Assembly: GCF_036322585.1 (NCBI RefSeq)
Contig: NZ_AP024600.1
Location: 3,906,001 to 3,970,000 of the forward strand
Reading direction: 5' to 3'
DNA: 64,000 bases
Source: Luteolibacter sp. LG18
GTDB lineage: Bacteria; Verrucomicrobiota; Verrucomicrobiia; Verrucomicrobiales; Akkermansiaceae
Numbering within the stretch: the first letter of the stretch is position 1; each line of letters begins with the position of its first letter. The position numbers and the translations under genes are program-made. Positions 1 to 9,238 of this stretch are shown here, piece by piece. Under the pieces are notes generated by a model. It was given only the letters and a program-made list of their open reading frames with translations. It made no database searches and was not told where the DNA came from.

Positions 1-1
1 C

Positions 2-1771
2 AGCGGCGGCACGCTGAAGCTTTCGGGATCCGGCAACGACCAGATCTACTTCAACTCGGCGGTGAACATGACCGGCGCGGGCGCGGTGTTCGATCTCAAT
101 GGCAAGAACGAGGAAATCGGCAAGCTCCAGGGAGCGGGCGGCACGGTGCTCAACAACGCCACCAGCACCACCTCCGTCCTGACGATCGGTGGCGGCACGA
201 ACGCCTGCGACTTCAGTAACATCGTGCTCGCCAATGGCACCGGCACCCTGGCGGTCACGGCGCGCAACGTCTCCGGAGTGAGCTACGTCTTCGGCAGCGC
301 GAACACCTACACCGGTGTCACCACCATCGGCGGCATCTCCACCGTGCCGGTGCTGGCGAACGGCGGGGTGGCGAGTTCGATCGGGGCCTCCGGCAGCGCC
401 GCGGCGAACCTCGTGGTCACCGGAGGCGGCACGCTGAAATACACCGGCGGCTCGGCGACCATCGACCGCAGCATGACCATCGGCAGCAGCGGCGGCATCC
501 TTGAAGTGACCTCCGGCACCACGGCGCTGGTCGTGGGCGGAGCGAGCGTGGGAGGCAACACGCTGACGAAGTCGGGAGCGGGCTCGCTTGAGTTCACCGC
601 CGCCGTCGGCGGCACGGCCGGGGCCAAGCTCACGGTGACCGGCGGCACCGCCACCTTGTCGGGAGCCGCGGATGATTCCTTTCTCGCCGCGGATGTCTCG
701 AATGGAACCCTTGTGCTCAACAAGGCCAGCACCGGCAGCATCCATGCCCTGGGCGGCAGTGTCACCGTGGGCACCGGTGGTTTGCTGAAGCTGGCCGGCA
801 CCGGCGGCGACCAGATGTTCTACCAGTCGTCGGTCACCTTGAGCGCCACGGGCGCGACCTTCGACCTCAACGGCCGCTCGGAAGGGCTCAACGGCCTGAC
901 CGGCGTGGCGGGCGCGATCGTGACGAACAACGGCACCGGTGCGAGCACGCTGAACCTCGGCAACAACGGTCCGACCACCACCTTCGCGGGCACCATCCAG
1001 AACGGGGCCACCGGTTCCATCGCGGTGTCCATCAGTGGCCTCGGCAGCCCGAACATCACCTTCTCCGGCGCGAACACCTACAGCGGCGACACCACCCTCG
1101 GCGGATCGTCCGTCACCTTCAACCTGACCTCCACCGGCAGCCTGACGTTCTACCCCGGCGCGAGCAACGTTACCAACTCGCTGAAGGGAACCGGCACGGC
1201 CTCGCTGGACGGCACCTTCAACTTCAACCTCACGGGCGCGGCGATCGCGGATGGAAACGCCTGGCAGATCATCGCGCCGGGCCTTCTGTCCACCACCACC
1301 ATCGGCGCCAACTTCCAGGTGCCGGGATTCACCAAGACCGGTTCGGATTGGATCAAGGTGGATGGCTCGAAGACCTGGACCTTCACGCCCTCCACCGGCG
1401 TGCTGTGGGTGGCGGTGACGACCGCCGCGGGGTATGACACGTGGGCCAGCACCCACGGCATCGCGGGCGAACCGGCCACCGGCGACTTCGATCACGACGG
1501 GGTCAGCAACCTGATGGAATACGCGCTGGGCACCAGCCCCACCGCCTCCACCACCGCCGGGTCCTTCAGCGGGGGCACGGTGTCCTTCAGCAAGGGCAGC
1601 GAGGCGGTGGCCGCTGGCGATGTGACCTGGACGCTCCAGAAGTCCACCGACCTCGGAGCGACCGATCCCTGGACCACCGTGACGCCGACGGTCAACAACT
1701 CGACCACGATCTCCTACGCATTGCCCACCGGCCTGCCGAAGGTCTTCGTGCGGTTGATCGTGACCAAATGA
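2..1771 (+). CDS. Autotransporter-associated beta-strand-repeat surface protein (5' truncated by window edge)
   Basis: The reading frame is open to the left edge, so the start lies outside the window; an internal GTG at 62 is not a credible start. The visible part is Gly/Thr/Ser/Ala-rich with repeated units such as SGANTYSGDTTLGG and LTKSGAGSLEFT, typical of the autotransporter-associated beta-strand repeat of Verrucomicrobia and Planctomycetes. It ends in a ~110-residue module opening with YDTWASTHGIAG, followed by a calcium-loop-like DFDHDGVSNLMEYALG stretch and closing with a strand ending VFVRLIVTK. The same tail is found on three other proteins here (ends at 28114, 33242 and 38173). Probably a secreted or cell-surface beta-helix protein; substrate unknown. 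No catalytic domain is visible in the part present. Confidence 0.85.
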   Translation, partial: SGGTLKLSGSGNDQIYFNSAVNMTGAGAVFDLNGKNEEIGKLQGAGGTVLNNATSTTSVLTIGGGTNACDFSNIVLANGTGTLAVTARNVSGVSYVFGSANTYTGVTTIGGISTVPVLANGGVASSIGASGSAAANLVVTGGGTLKYTGGSATIDRSMTIGSSGGILEVTSGTTALVVGGASVGGNTLTKSGAGSLEFTAAVGGTAGAKLTVTGGTATLSGAADDSFLAADVSNGTLVLNKASTGSIHALGGSVTVGTGGLLKLAGTGGDQMFYQSSVTLSATGATFDLNGRSEGLNGLTGVAGAIVTNNGTGASTLNLGNNGPTTTFAGTIQNGATGSIAVSISGLGSPNITFSGANTYSGDTTLGGSSVTFNLTSTGSLTFYPGASNVTNSLKGTGTASLDGTFNFNLTGAAIADGNAWQIIAPGLLSTTTIGANFQVPGFTKTGSDWIKVDGSKTWTFTPSTGVLWVAVTTAAGYDTWASTHGIAGEPATGDFDHDGVSNLMEYALGTSPTASTTAGSFSGGTVSFSKGSEAVAAGDVTWTLQKSTDLGATDPWTTVTPTVNNSTTISYALPTGLPKVFVRLIVTK

Positions 1772-1780
1772 TCCCCCTTG

Positions 1781-1801
1781 GCCTCCGCCGAGTGCGGAGG
1801 C
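1781..1801 (+). terminator. Hairpin after beta-strand-repeat gene
   Basis: An 8-bp perfect stem (GCCTCCGC / GCGGAGGC, five-base loop) starts 9 bases after the stop codon. There is no T tract, so it may only stabilise the 3' end of the mRNA rather than terminate transcription. Confidence 0.4.
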
Positions 1802-1876
1802 GGGCCGGACCGCGGGTGCACCCATCTCAATCCAGATTGCAGAAAGTCGCCCTAGGCGCGCTCCGGCGAGTGACCT

Positions 1877-1933
1877 TATAGTGTTTCCTCATGAAACCTC
1901 GGCCCGCCTTCCATCGGTCTCCGGTGGAAGGCG
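1877..1933 (+). promoter_or_regulatory. Putative promoter/leader of the GH28 set
   Basis: A TATAGT -10-like hexamer (1877-1882) is followed by an inverted pair GTTTC/GAAAC (1883-1897) and a 9-bp stem CGCCTTCCA/TGGAAGGCG (1905-1933) before the first GH28 start. No convincing -35 box is visible. The palindrome could be an operator and the stem a leader hairpin; both assignments are inference. Confidence 0.3.
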
Positions 1934-1962
1934 GTGTCTGACCCGGGTTTCGATCCCTTTGA

Positions 1963-3621
1963 ATGATTGCCGTGACCACCGCGTTTTCACCCAACCCAGC
2001 CCCAGATCATGCCACCCGGGAGATCTCCCCGGTGGAACCCGGAACATCGAATGCCCGTGGCTGGATCGGCTGGCGGATTTTTTCCAAAGGCCTCCTCGCG
2101 CTCGCGGTGGTGGCGGGCAGCGTGACCAGCGGCTTCGCGGACACGGCGCTCTCTTCCGATCCCGAGGCGGCGAAGGCTTGGGCGGAGGTGCCGAAGATCC
2201 TGGCGCGGATCGTGCCGCCGGTGTTCCCGAAACGGGACTTTGTCATCACGACCTATGGCGCGGAGGAAGGCGGCAAGGCGGATTGCACCAAGGCCTTCGC
2301 GGCCGCGATCGCCGAGTGCCATGGTGCGGGCGGGGGACGGGTGGTGGTGCCGAAGGGACAATTCCTGAGCGGGCCGATCCATCTCCGGAGCAAGGTCGAG
2401 CTGCACCTGAGCGAAGGTTCGGAAGTGATCTTCAGCGACCGCTTCGAGGACTACCTGCCGGTGGTGCCGGTGCGCGTGGGCGGCATCGATCTTCTGAACT
2501 ACTCGCCGCTGGTCTATGCGCGGGATTGCCAGGATGTGGCGGTCACCGGCAAGGGGCGGCTGAATGGCAACGCCGGCAAGTGGTGGGCCTGGAAGGGAAA
2601 GGAGGGCTCGGGCCACATCAAGATGTCGGCGGACGGGGTGCCGGTCGAGAAGCGCGTGTTCGGCACGCCCGAGGCCGGGATCCGGCCGAACTTCCTGGTG
2701 CTGCTGAATTGCCGGAACGTGTTGCTGGAGGACTTCACCATCGGCAGCGGGCCGAACTGGACGATCCATCCGGTGTATAGCGAGAACATCACCATCCGCC
2801 GCGTGACCGTGGACACGGATGGGCCGAACAACGACGGCGTCGATCCTGATTCGTGCCGGGACGTGCTGATCGAGCACTGCGTTTTCGGCACCGGTGACGA
2901 CTGCGTGGTGCTGAAGTCCGGCTACAACGAGGACGGCTGGCGGGTGGCCAGGCCGACGGAGAACGTGATCATGCGCCATTGCTCCAGCAAGCATGGCCAC
3001 GGCGGGCTGGTCATCGGCAGCGAGATGTCCGGCGACGTCCGCAATGTGTTCATGCACGATTGCGAGTTCGAGGGCACCGACCGCGCCATCCGCATCAAGT
3101 CCCGCTCCGGCCGCGGCGGGGTGGTCGAGAAGATCTACGCCCGCGACATCAAGGTGAAGGATATGAAGGAGGAGTTCATCATCCTCAACATGGACTACTC
3201 CGCCGACAAGAACGCGGCGGCGTCCGACAAACTGCCGGTGTTCCGGGACATGTGCTTCGAGCGCATCACCGGCGAGGGCGCTCCCGTCGCCATCCGCTTG
3301 AGCGGTGAAGCGGGTTCGCCCCTTCGCAACATCCGCTTCCGGGACCTGCGGTTGTCCGCGACCGAGGGCGTGGTCGGCAAGAACGCCACCGGCCTATTGT
3401 TCGAGAACGTCGGAATCACCGCCGCCAAGGGACCGCTTTTCAACCTGACCGACGCCTCCGACATCCACCTGAAGGGCATCGCCACCGAGGGCACGCCCGA
3501 GATCTTCCTCGATCTGAAGGGCGCGGGTTCCACGGGGATCCGGATCGAAGCGAGTCCCGCGGCGGTCGGACCGATCAAGCTGGCGGACGAGGTGCAGGGC
3601 ACTCCGGTCAGCGTCGAATGA
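1963..3621 (+). CDS. GH28 polygalacturonase family protein
   Basis: Predicted exported glycoside hydrolase of family 28 (right-handed beta-helix, inverting), acting on homogalacturonan or rhamnogalacturonan. A hydrophobic export segment lies around residues 43-58 behind an unusually long N-terminus, so a later start is possible. The family active-site motifs are present in order: NNDGVD at 289-294 (usual NTD replaced by NND, keeping the catalytic Asp), GDD at 311-313, GHG at 345-347 and RIK at 377-379. The start of the next gene overlaps this stop as ATGA, indicating translational coupling. First gene of the locus encoding two GH28 enzymes, a uronate transporter and GH43. The exact substrate cannot be read from sequence. 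Confidence 0.9.
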   Translation: MIAVTTAFSPNPAPDHATREISPVEPGTSNARGWIGWRIFSKGLLALAVVAGSVTSGFADTALSSDPEAAKAWAEVPKILARIVPPVFPKRDFVITTYGAEEGGKADCTKAFAAAIAECHGAGGGRVVVPKGQFLSGPIHLRSKVELHLSEGSEVIFSDRFEDYLPVVPVRVGGIDLLNYSPLVYARDCQDVAVTGKGRLNGNAGKWWAWKGKEGSGHIKMSADGVPVEKRVFGTPEAGIRPNFLVLLNCRNVLLEDFTIGSGPNWTIHPVYSENITIRRVTVDTDGPNNDGVDPDSCRDVLIEHCVFGTGDDCVVLKSGYNEDGWRVARPTENVIMRHCSSKHGHGGLVIGSEMSGDVRNVFMHDCEFEGTDRAIRIKSRSGRGGVVEKIYARDIKVKDMKEEFIILNMDYSADKNAAASDKLPVFRDMCFERITGEGAPVAIRLSGEAGSPLRNIRFRDLRLSATEGVVGKNATGLLFENVGITAAKGPLFNLTDASDIHLKGIATEGTPEIFLDLKGAGSTGIRIEASPAAVGPIKLADEVQGTPVSVE

Positions 3622-4970
3622 AACACCTTTCAATGATGATGCACGCGAATCGCATGAAATGGATGGCCGGCATGGCGGCTGTCGTGGTGCTCGGTGGGAC
3701 GCCGGGCTTGAGGGCGGAGGGGATCAAGGTCCCGGACGCCGCGGTCATTGGCACGAAGGTGGTGGATGTCACCCGCCATGGGGCGGTGGCGGATGGCCTC
3801 ACGAACTGCGCGGCCGCGATCCAGAAGGCGATCGACGAGACCGCCGCGGCCGGTGGTGGCCGGGTGGTGGTGCCGAAGGGCCGCTTCCTTTCCGGGCCGC
3901 TGGTGTTGAAGAGCGGCATCGAGCTGCATCTCGCGGAAGGCGCGGTGCTGCTGATGGGCAGCGATCCCGCGCTCTTTCCGGTGACGGACAACAACCGCGC
4001 GCCGTTCCTCTACGCGGAGAACGGCCATGACATCCGCCTGAGCGGAAAGGGCGTGGTCGATGGCCAGGGTGCGCCGTGGTGGAAGGCCTTCCGGGCGGAA
4101 AAGGAAGGCGGCGTGAAGGGCCCGAGGCGGCCGCAGTTGATCGCGATCAAGAACTGCGAGCGGGTGGAGGTGCAGGGCATCACCACGCTCAATCCGCCGA
4201 ACACCCACTACTCGTTCCGCCAGTGCCGGGAACTTTCGATCCGCGGGATCAAGGCGGTGGCCCCGGATGAATCGCCGAACACCGACGCGCTCAACCTTTC
4301 CAGCGTGCGGAACGTCCTCATCGAGGGCAGCGAGATCAGCACCGGCGATGACAACATCGTGCTGCTGTGCGGGGCCGCGCGGCAGAAGGGCGTGCCCGAG
4401 GTGGAGAACGTGGCGATCCGCGATTGCAAACTGGGCTGCGGCCACGGCCTGTCCATCGGCAGCTACACCTCCGGCGGCGTCCGCAATGTCACGGTGGAGC
4501 GCGTGGCCTTCGAGGGCACCACCTCCGGCATCCGCCTGAAGGCGGACCGCGACCGCGGCGGCGTGGTCGAGGGCATCCGCTACAAGGACATCACGATGAC
4601 GAAGGTGCGCCATCCGATCTTCATCACCAGCTACTATCCCAAGCCACCGCCCACTCCGGAAACGGCGGCTCCTGCCGGAGCCAAGGGCCTGCTGCCGGTG
4701 TGGCGGAACATTTCGCTGGAGAATATCCAGGTCACCGATGCGGCGAACGCGATCACCCTGTGGGGGCTCCCCGAACAGAAGATCGAGAACGTCTCGCTGC
4801 GCCACGTGGCGATCTCCGCCAAGGCGGGCGCACTGGTGATCCAGGCGAAGGGCGTGGAGTTCTCCGATGTGAAGATTACTTCACAAGGGCCCCCGCTCCG
4901 GACCTTCGACGCGGAGGTCCAGGGGCTTCCCGCGGTTCCGCTCACCTCCGAACCGGTGAAATTCCAATGA
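3618..4970 (+). CDS. GH28 polygalacturonase family protein, second copy
   Basis: A 450-residue GH28 enzyme, paralogous to its upstream neighbour, with an N-terminal signal sequence (hydrophobic MAGMAAVVVLGG, then LRAEG). GH28 signatures are canonical: NTD at 221-223, GDD at 243-245, GHG at 275-277 and RLK at 306-308. The start codon overlaps the preceding stop by four bases (ATGA), and its own stop overlaps the transporter start in the same way, so three products are probably made from one message. Several in-frame ATGs follow the first (nearest at 3633); the overlapping one is chosen because of the coupling pattern. Probably releases galacturonate or short oligogalacturonides outside the cytoplasm; exo versus endo action is undetermined. 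Confidence 0.9.
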   Translation: MKHLSMMMHANRMKWMAGMAAVVVLGGTPGLRAEGIKVPDAAVIGTKVVDVTRHGAVADGLTNCAAAIQKAIDETAAAGGGRVVVPKGRFLSGPLVLKSGIELHLAEGAVLLMGSDPALFPVTDNNRAPFLYAENGHDIRLSGKGVVDGQGAPWWKAFRAEKEGGVKGPRRPQLIAIKNCERVEVQGITTLNPPNTHYSFRQCRELSIRGIKAVAPDESPNTDALNLSSVRNVLIEGSEISTGDDNIVLLCGAARQKGVPEVENVAIRDCKLGCGHGLSIGSYTSGGVRNVTVERVAFEGTTSGIRLKADRDRGGVVEGIRYKDITMTKVRHPIFITSYYPKPPPTPETAAPAGAKGLLPVWRNISLENIQVTDAANAITLWGLPEQKIENVSLRHVAISAKAGALVIQAKGVEFSDVKITSQGPPLRTFDAEVQGLPAVPLTSEPVKFQ

Positions 4971-6361
4971 GCCGCGACACCACGACCTCCCCGGACCAGG
5001 CCAAGCCAGGCAACATGCGCTGGGTCATCTGCGCGCTGTTGTTCTTCTCGGTGGCGGTCAACTACATCGACCGCCTCGTCATCGGCATCCTCAAGAAGCC
5101 GTTGAGCGCCGAGCTCGGTTGGAGCGATGCGGACTACGGCCACATCGCCGCGGCGTTCTCCTTCGCCTATGCCTTCGGCTACCTGCTAGGCGGCCGCATG
5201 ATCGACCGCTTCGGTGTGAAGCGCGGGCTGCCGGTGTTCGTGTTGCTGTGGAGCCTGTCCGCTGGAGCGCACGGCCTGTGCGGGCTGATCGATGTGAAGG
5301 AGCAGTTCCGCATGAGCTACCCGTGGTTCTCGGTGACGGAGGGCGGATTCGCGATGGCCACGCTGGTGATCCCGATGACCGCCGCGGGCTTCATGCTCGC
5401 CCGCATCGCGCTGGGCCTCACCGAGGGCGGGAACTTTCCCGGCGCGGTCAAGACGGTGGCCGAGTGGTTTCCGGTGAAGGAGCGCGCGCTCGCGACCGGG
5501 CTTTTCAACGCGGGCACGAACGTCGGCGCGATCCTGTGCCCGGTGCTGGTGCCGTGGATGTACTCGCACATCGGCTGGGAATCGACCTTCTACGCCACCG
5601 GCGGCACCGGCTTCCTCTGGCTGGTCCTGTGGAAATTCTTCTACGACGAGCCGGAGGACCACCGGCGCTTGTCGAAGGCGGAGCTCGCCTACATCCGTGG
5701 CGGCCAGCCGGCGGTCACGGCGGCGGCGGCGGCGGTGAAGGTGCCGTGGCTTTCGCTGTGCCGCTACCGCGCGGTGTGGGCCTACGTGCTGGCGAGCATC
5801 TTCGCCGGGCCGGCATGGGGTTTCTACCAGTTCTTCCTGCCCGATTTCCTCGACAAGAAGTTCCACCTCAGTCTCCAGGAAACGGGCTGGTGGACCGGGG
5901 CCTTCTTCGCGATCGCCGCCGTGGGCGGGGTCGCCGGCGGTTGGCTGGTCGCCCGCTTCCTCGGCCGCGGGTGGTCGCTCAACCGCGCGCGGAAGGTCAC
6001 CCTGCTGGTGTGCGCGCTGGCGGTGGTGCCGGTCTTCCTCGCGCCCTTCGCGGACAGCACCTGGCTGGCGGTCGTCATCGTCGGCCTGGCGGGGTCCGCG
6101 CACCAGGGTTGGTCCGCGAACTTGTTCAGCGTGGTGTCCGACACAATGCCGAAGAGCGCGATCAGCTCGGTCATCGGGCTCGGCGGGTTCCTGGCCTATT
6201 TCACCGGCGGTTTCGTCAACGAGTTCACCGGCATCATCATCCAGAAGACCGGCAGCTACCTGTGGGTGTTCGCCTACTTCTCGACGATGTACCTGCTCTC
6301 GCTGCTCCTGATCCAATTGCTCGTCCCGAAGATCCCGGACACCGCCTCGCATGGCAGCTAA
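4967..6361 (+). CDS. MFS hexuronate transporter, ExuT-like (anion:cation symporter family)
   Basis: Twelve-helix major facilitator of 464 residues. The N-terminus reads MRWVICALLFFSVAVNYIDR, typical of the ACS family (ExuT, GudP). The MFS loop motif GGRMIDRFGVKRG lies between helices 2 and 3, and the family-typical GGNFPGAVKTVAEWFP stretch precedes helix 5. The frame is open far upstream, but the true start is the ATG overlapping the GH28 stop (ATGA). The ACS family imports galacturonate, glucuronate and similar acids with H+, which fits the flanking GH28 genes and the uronate isomerase farther on. It is the only uronate uptake system visible here. Substrate is inferred from family and context. 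Confidence 0.88.
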   Translation: MSRDTTTSPDQAKPGNMRWVICALLFFSVAVNYIDRLVIGILKKPLSAELGWSDADYGHIAAAFSFAYAFGYLLGGRMIDRFGVKRGLPVFVLLWSLSAGAHGLCGLIDVKEQFRMSYPWFSVTEGGFAMATLVIPMTAAGFMLARIALGLTEGGNFPGAVKTVAEWFPVKERALATGLFNAGTNVGAILCPVLVPWMYSHIGWESTFYATGGTGFLWLVLWKFFYDEPEDHRRLSKAELAYIRGGQPAVTAAAAAVKVPWLSLCRYRAVWAYVLASIFAGPAWGFYQFFLPDFLDKKFHLSLQETGWWTGAFFAIAAVGGVAGGWLVARFLGRGWSLNRARKVTLLVCALAVVPVFLAPFADSTWLAVVIVGLAGSAHQGWSANLFSVVSDTMPKSAISSVIGLGGFLAYFTGGFVNEFTGIIIQKTGSYLWVFAYFSTMYLLSLLLIQLLVPKIPDTASHGS

Positions 6362-8021
6362 TCGACATTTTCCCATGAACGCACATCGCCACGACTTTCC
6401 ATGGATTTCCGACCAAGGGGATGGCACCTACCGGAATCCGGTCCTGCACGCGGACTACTCCGATCCGGATGTGATCCGGGTGGGCGAGGACTTCTACCTC
6501 ACGTCGTCCAGTTTCAACTGTGTGCCGGGGCTGCCGATCCTGCATTCCCGGGACCTGGTGAATTGGACGCTGGTGAACCACGCGCTGCGGGAGCTGCCGC
6601 ATCCGCGCTACGCCGAGGTGCAGCCCGGGCAGGGCGTGTGGGCGCCCTCGATCCGCCACCACGACGGGCGTTTCTGGATCTTCTTCCCGACTCCCGATGA
6701 GGGGATCTACGTCACCACCGCGGTCGACCCGGCGGGCGAATGGAGCAAGCCGCACCTCCTGCTGCGCGGGAAGGGGCTGATCGATCCGTGCCCGCTGTGG
6801 GACGATGATGGCAAGGCCTATGTGATCTACGCCTACGCGGGCTCGCGCTCGGGCATCCGCAACAAGCTGCACCTTCGGCCGATGAGTCCCTGTGGAACGA
6901 AGATCCTGGGCGAAGGCAAGATCGTCGCGGAAATCCATCCGGGCCTGCCCGCGCTGGAGGGGCCGAAGCTGCACAAGCTCGATGGATGGTACTACATCTC
7001 CGCGCCGTCCGGCGGCGTGGCCAGTGGTTGGCAGGTCATCTTCCGGTCGAGGGACATCCAGGGTCCCTACGAGGAGAAGATCGTGCTGAGCCAGCGCGGC
7101 AGCGAGGTGAATGGACCGCACCAGGGCGCGCTGGTCGATACGCCGAAGGGCGAGTGGTGGTTCCTGCATTTCCAAGACAAGGGGCTCTATGGCCGCATCG
7201 TCCATCTCCAGCCGGTGCGGTGGGTGGATGGTTGGCCGTTGATCGGCGAAGCTCAGGATCGCGACGGGGTCGGCCGTCCCGTGATGCGGCATGCCAAGCC
7301 CGACGTCGGCGACGCGGGACTGGTGGCGGTGCCGCAGACGAGCGATGACTTCAAGCGGCGGGCGTTGGGATTGCAATGGCAGTGGCAGGGCAATCCGGAG
7401 TCCGACTGGTACTCGCTGGCCGAACGCCCCGATCACCTGACGCTGAAGCCACGCTTCGTGCTGGGGGGTGATTTGCGGTTGGCTCCGAATCTCCTGCTTC
7501 AGAAATTCCCGGCGGAGGAGTTCACCGTCGAGACCTGCGTGGATCTCTCTCCGGCCTCGCGTTGCCTGCATGCGGGCCTGCTGGTGGCGGGGGTGGAGTA
7601 CGCGGCGCTGGATGTGGTGCGCGGCGCGGAGGGCTACGAGGTAAGGCAGATGAATGCCTGTGAGGGCGGGGAGGTGGTCCGGGTGAACGGGCCCACCGTC
7701 ACCTTGCAGGTGAAGGTTGGCGTGGGTGGCGTTTGCCGTTTCGGCATCGTCCAGGCGGGCGGGGACTTCTATCAGATCGGGCCCGCGTTCCACGCGAAGG
7801 CGGGCAAGTGGATCGGCGCGAAGGTGGGGCTCTATTGCATCACCACCGATGTGCTGGATGCATCCGGCTCGGCGGCTTTCCCGTATTTCCGCTTCCTTTC
7901 CTCCACCGTGAAGAACGGCCACGAGACTCCGGCGATCCTCGCCACGATGAACGGCAACGGCGCGGGTCGTCCTGCTTCACGCGAGGTCGAAAAATCGAAG
8001 CCGGAGTGGATTCCCAGTTGA
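6351..8021 (+). CDS. Glycoside hydrolase family 43 (xylosidase/arabinofuranosidase type)
   Basis: An N-terminal five-bladed beta-propeller (about residues 20-320) is followed by a concanavalin-like beta-sandwich (about 330-530), the layout of GH43 subfamily 12-type enzymes. Expected catalytic acids are present, numbered from the first ATG: general base Asp38 in YSDPDVI, pKa-modulating Asp145 in IDPCPLW and acid Glu203 in LEGPKLHK. The first ATG overlaps the transporter gene by 11 bases; a second ATG at 6375 lies just after its stop and is an equally good start. Neither has a Shine-Dalgarno. No signal peptide is visible from either start, so the enzyme is likely cytoplasmic and acts on imported oligosaccharides or glycosides from pectin or xylan side chains. 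Confidence 0.87.
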   Translation: MAANRHFPMNAHRHDFPWISDQGDGTYRNPVLHADYSDPDVIRVGEDFYLTSSSFNCVPGLPILHSRDLVNWTLVNHALRELPHPRYAEVQPGQGVWAPSIRHHDGRFWIFFPTPDEGIYVTTAVDPAGEWSKPHLLLRGKGLIDPCPLWDDDGKAYVIYAYAGSRSGIRNKLHLRPMSPCGTKILGEGKIVAEIHPGLPALEGPKLHKLDGWYYISAPSGGVASGWQVIFRSRDIQGPYEEKIVLSQRGSEVNGPHQGALVDTPKGEWWFLHFQDKGLYGRIVHLQPVRWVDGWPLIGEAQDRDGVGRPVMRHAKPDVGDAGLVAVPQTSDDFKRRALGLQWQWQGNPESDWYSLAERPDHLTLKPRFVLGGDLRLAPNLLLQKFPAEEFTVETCVDLSPASRCLHAGLLVAGVEYAALDVVRGAEGYEVRQMNACEGGEVVRVNGPTVTLQVKVGVGGVCRFGIVQAGGDFYQIGPAFHAKAGKWIGAKVGLYCITTDVLDASGSAAFPYFRFLSSTVKNGHETPAILATMNGNGAGRPASREVEKSKPEWIPS

Positions 8022-8042
8022 GACTGACGTGGTTCACCGGGC

Positions 8043-8912
8043 ATGATACGAATGGATTCCGTGATCCGATCCTTGCTGCTCCTCGTCGGTTTCCTGTCGC
8101 TGGCCAGTGGCGAGCCCGCGGTTTCCCCGGGTCTCCACGCCGACATCGAGTATCGAAACGTGGACGGTGAGAGCCTGTGCCTCGATGCCTCGGTGCCGCT
8201 CGGTGACGGGCCTTTCCCCGCGGCCATCCTGATCCACGGCGGCGGGTGGGGGAGCGGCGACAAGGCGCAGGATTTCGGCGCGCTGGCGAAGCCGCTCAAC
8301 GAAGCGGGCATCGCCTGGTTCTCGATCAACTATCGCCTCGCGCCGCGGCATCCGTGGCCCGCGGGATTCGAGGACGTGCAGGCCGCCATCCGCTGGGTGA
8401 AGGCGAACGCCGCGGCCTACCGGATCGATCCGAGGCGCCTCGCGTTGGTCGGATACTCGGCCGGTGGCCAGCTTGCCACGCTCGCGGCGATCCGGGCGGA
8501 TGAGTCCCTGCGCGTGCAGGCGGTGGTCGGCCTGGCTCCCGCGGTCGATCTGGTGGCGGATTCCCGGCGACGGGGCGAGGTCAGCGTGGCACTGCGGAAT
8601 CTGCTTGGGTTGCCTCCGGAGCTGGATGACGCGGCGCTCGCGAAGATCGCGGCGATTTCCCCGGCCGAGGAGGTCAAGGCGGGCATGCCTCCGTTCCTGA
8701 TCGTCCAGGGCACGGCGGACAAATCCGTGCGCCATGAGGACGCCGTGGCCTTCGTCAAGCGATTGGAGGGCGTGAAGGTGCCGTGTGTCTTCTCGGAGAT
8801 GAGAGGAGCGCCGCACCGGATCGCGGACTGGGAGAAATTCGCGCCGGATTACCCGGCGACGGTGGCCGGGTGGTTGAAGGCGACCTTGAAGGAAACGCCC
8901 GCGGCGAAGTGA
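8043..8912 (+). CDS. Secreted alpha/beta-hydrolase (BD-FAE/acetyl-esterase type)
   Basis: A 289-residue alpha/beta-hydrolase with a short hydrophobic leader (VIRSLLLLVGFLSLASG). The oxyanion HGGG lies at 65-68 and the nucleophile elbow GYSAGG at 137-142 (Ser139). The other members of the triad are probably Asp226 in QGTADKSV and His258 in GAPHRI. This arrangement is usual for carbohydrate acetyl or feruloyl esterases of the BD-FAE/esterase-lipase group. It follows the GH43 gene by 21 bases in the same direction, so it may remove acetyl or other acyl groups from the same polysaccharide. Specific substrate is not determinable. Its start could also be the fourth codon. Confidence 0.8.
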   Translation: MIRMDSVIRSLLLLVGFLSLASGEPAVSPGLHADIEYRNVDGESLCLDASVPLGDGPFPAAILIHGGGWGSGDKAQDFGALAKPLNEAGIAWFSINYRLAPRHPWPAGFEDVQAAIRWVKANAAAYRIDPRRLALVGYSAGGQLATLAAIRADESLRVQAVVGLAPAVDLVADSRRRGEVSVALRNLLGLPPELDDAALAKIAAISPAEEVKAGMPPFLIVQGTADKSVRHEDAVAFVKRLEGVKVPCVFSEMRGAPHRIADWEKFAPDYPATVAGWLKATLKETPAAK

Positions 8913-8945
8913 GAGGTCGTAGCGCGAAGCTGGGACCCTCTCTAC

Positions 8946-9238
8946 TAGGTTGAATCGACATGCATTTTGCTTTGCATGGAAAGCATCCCGAAGGGGCTCT
9001 GGATTTGGAGTGCGGCGAGCCATCGCCGCTTTGGGTGCCGGAGAGAATCGACGGGATTTGCAGCGGAGCGGTGGAAAAGGAGTGCGAACCAGAGGGGGGT
9101 GATTCTGGAACGTGGGAGCGGGTTGGCGAATGCAGGTGTTGCCCCCGGCGATATCTCGCCTCCGCTCAAAGCGGCGATGCCTCGCCGCACTCCAAAACAG
9201 AGGCACCCGGCCTCCTCTTTGAATGTCGATTCACCCTA
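8946..9238. repeat. MITE-like dispersed repeat, copy A
   Basis: An approximately 293-bp element bounded by imperfect inverted ends (TAGGTTGAATCGACAT at the left; ATGTCGATTCACCCTA at the right). It is closely similar over its full length to copy B at 21627-21919, and its end matches a 64-bp fragment at 13913. Inside, the segment GGAGTGCGGCGAGCCATCG recurs in inverted orientation near the right end, so the whole element can fold. It carries no ORF of note. The final CTA of the right end is the stop codon (TAG) of the minus-strand 228-aa gene. It fills the space between that gene and the esterase gene. Confidence 0.85.

Noticed and set aside
62-64. GTG as start codon of the first gene
   Set aside because: The same frame continues upstream to the window edge with repeat sequence of the same type, so the gene is truncated rather than starting here.
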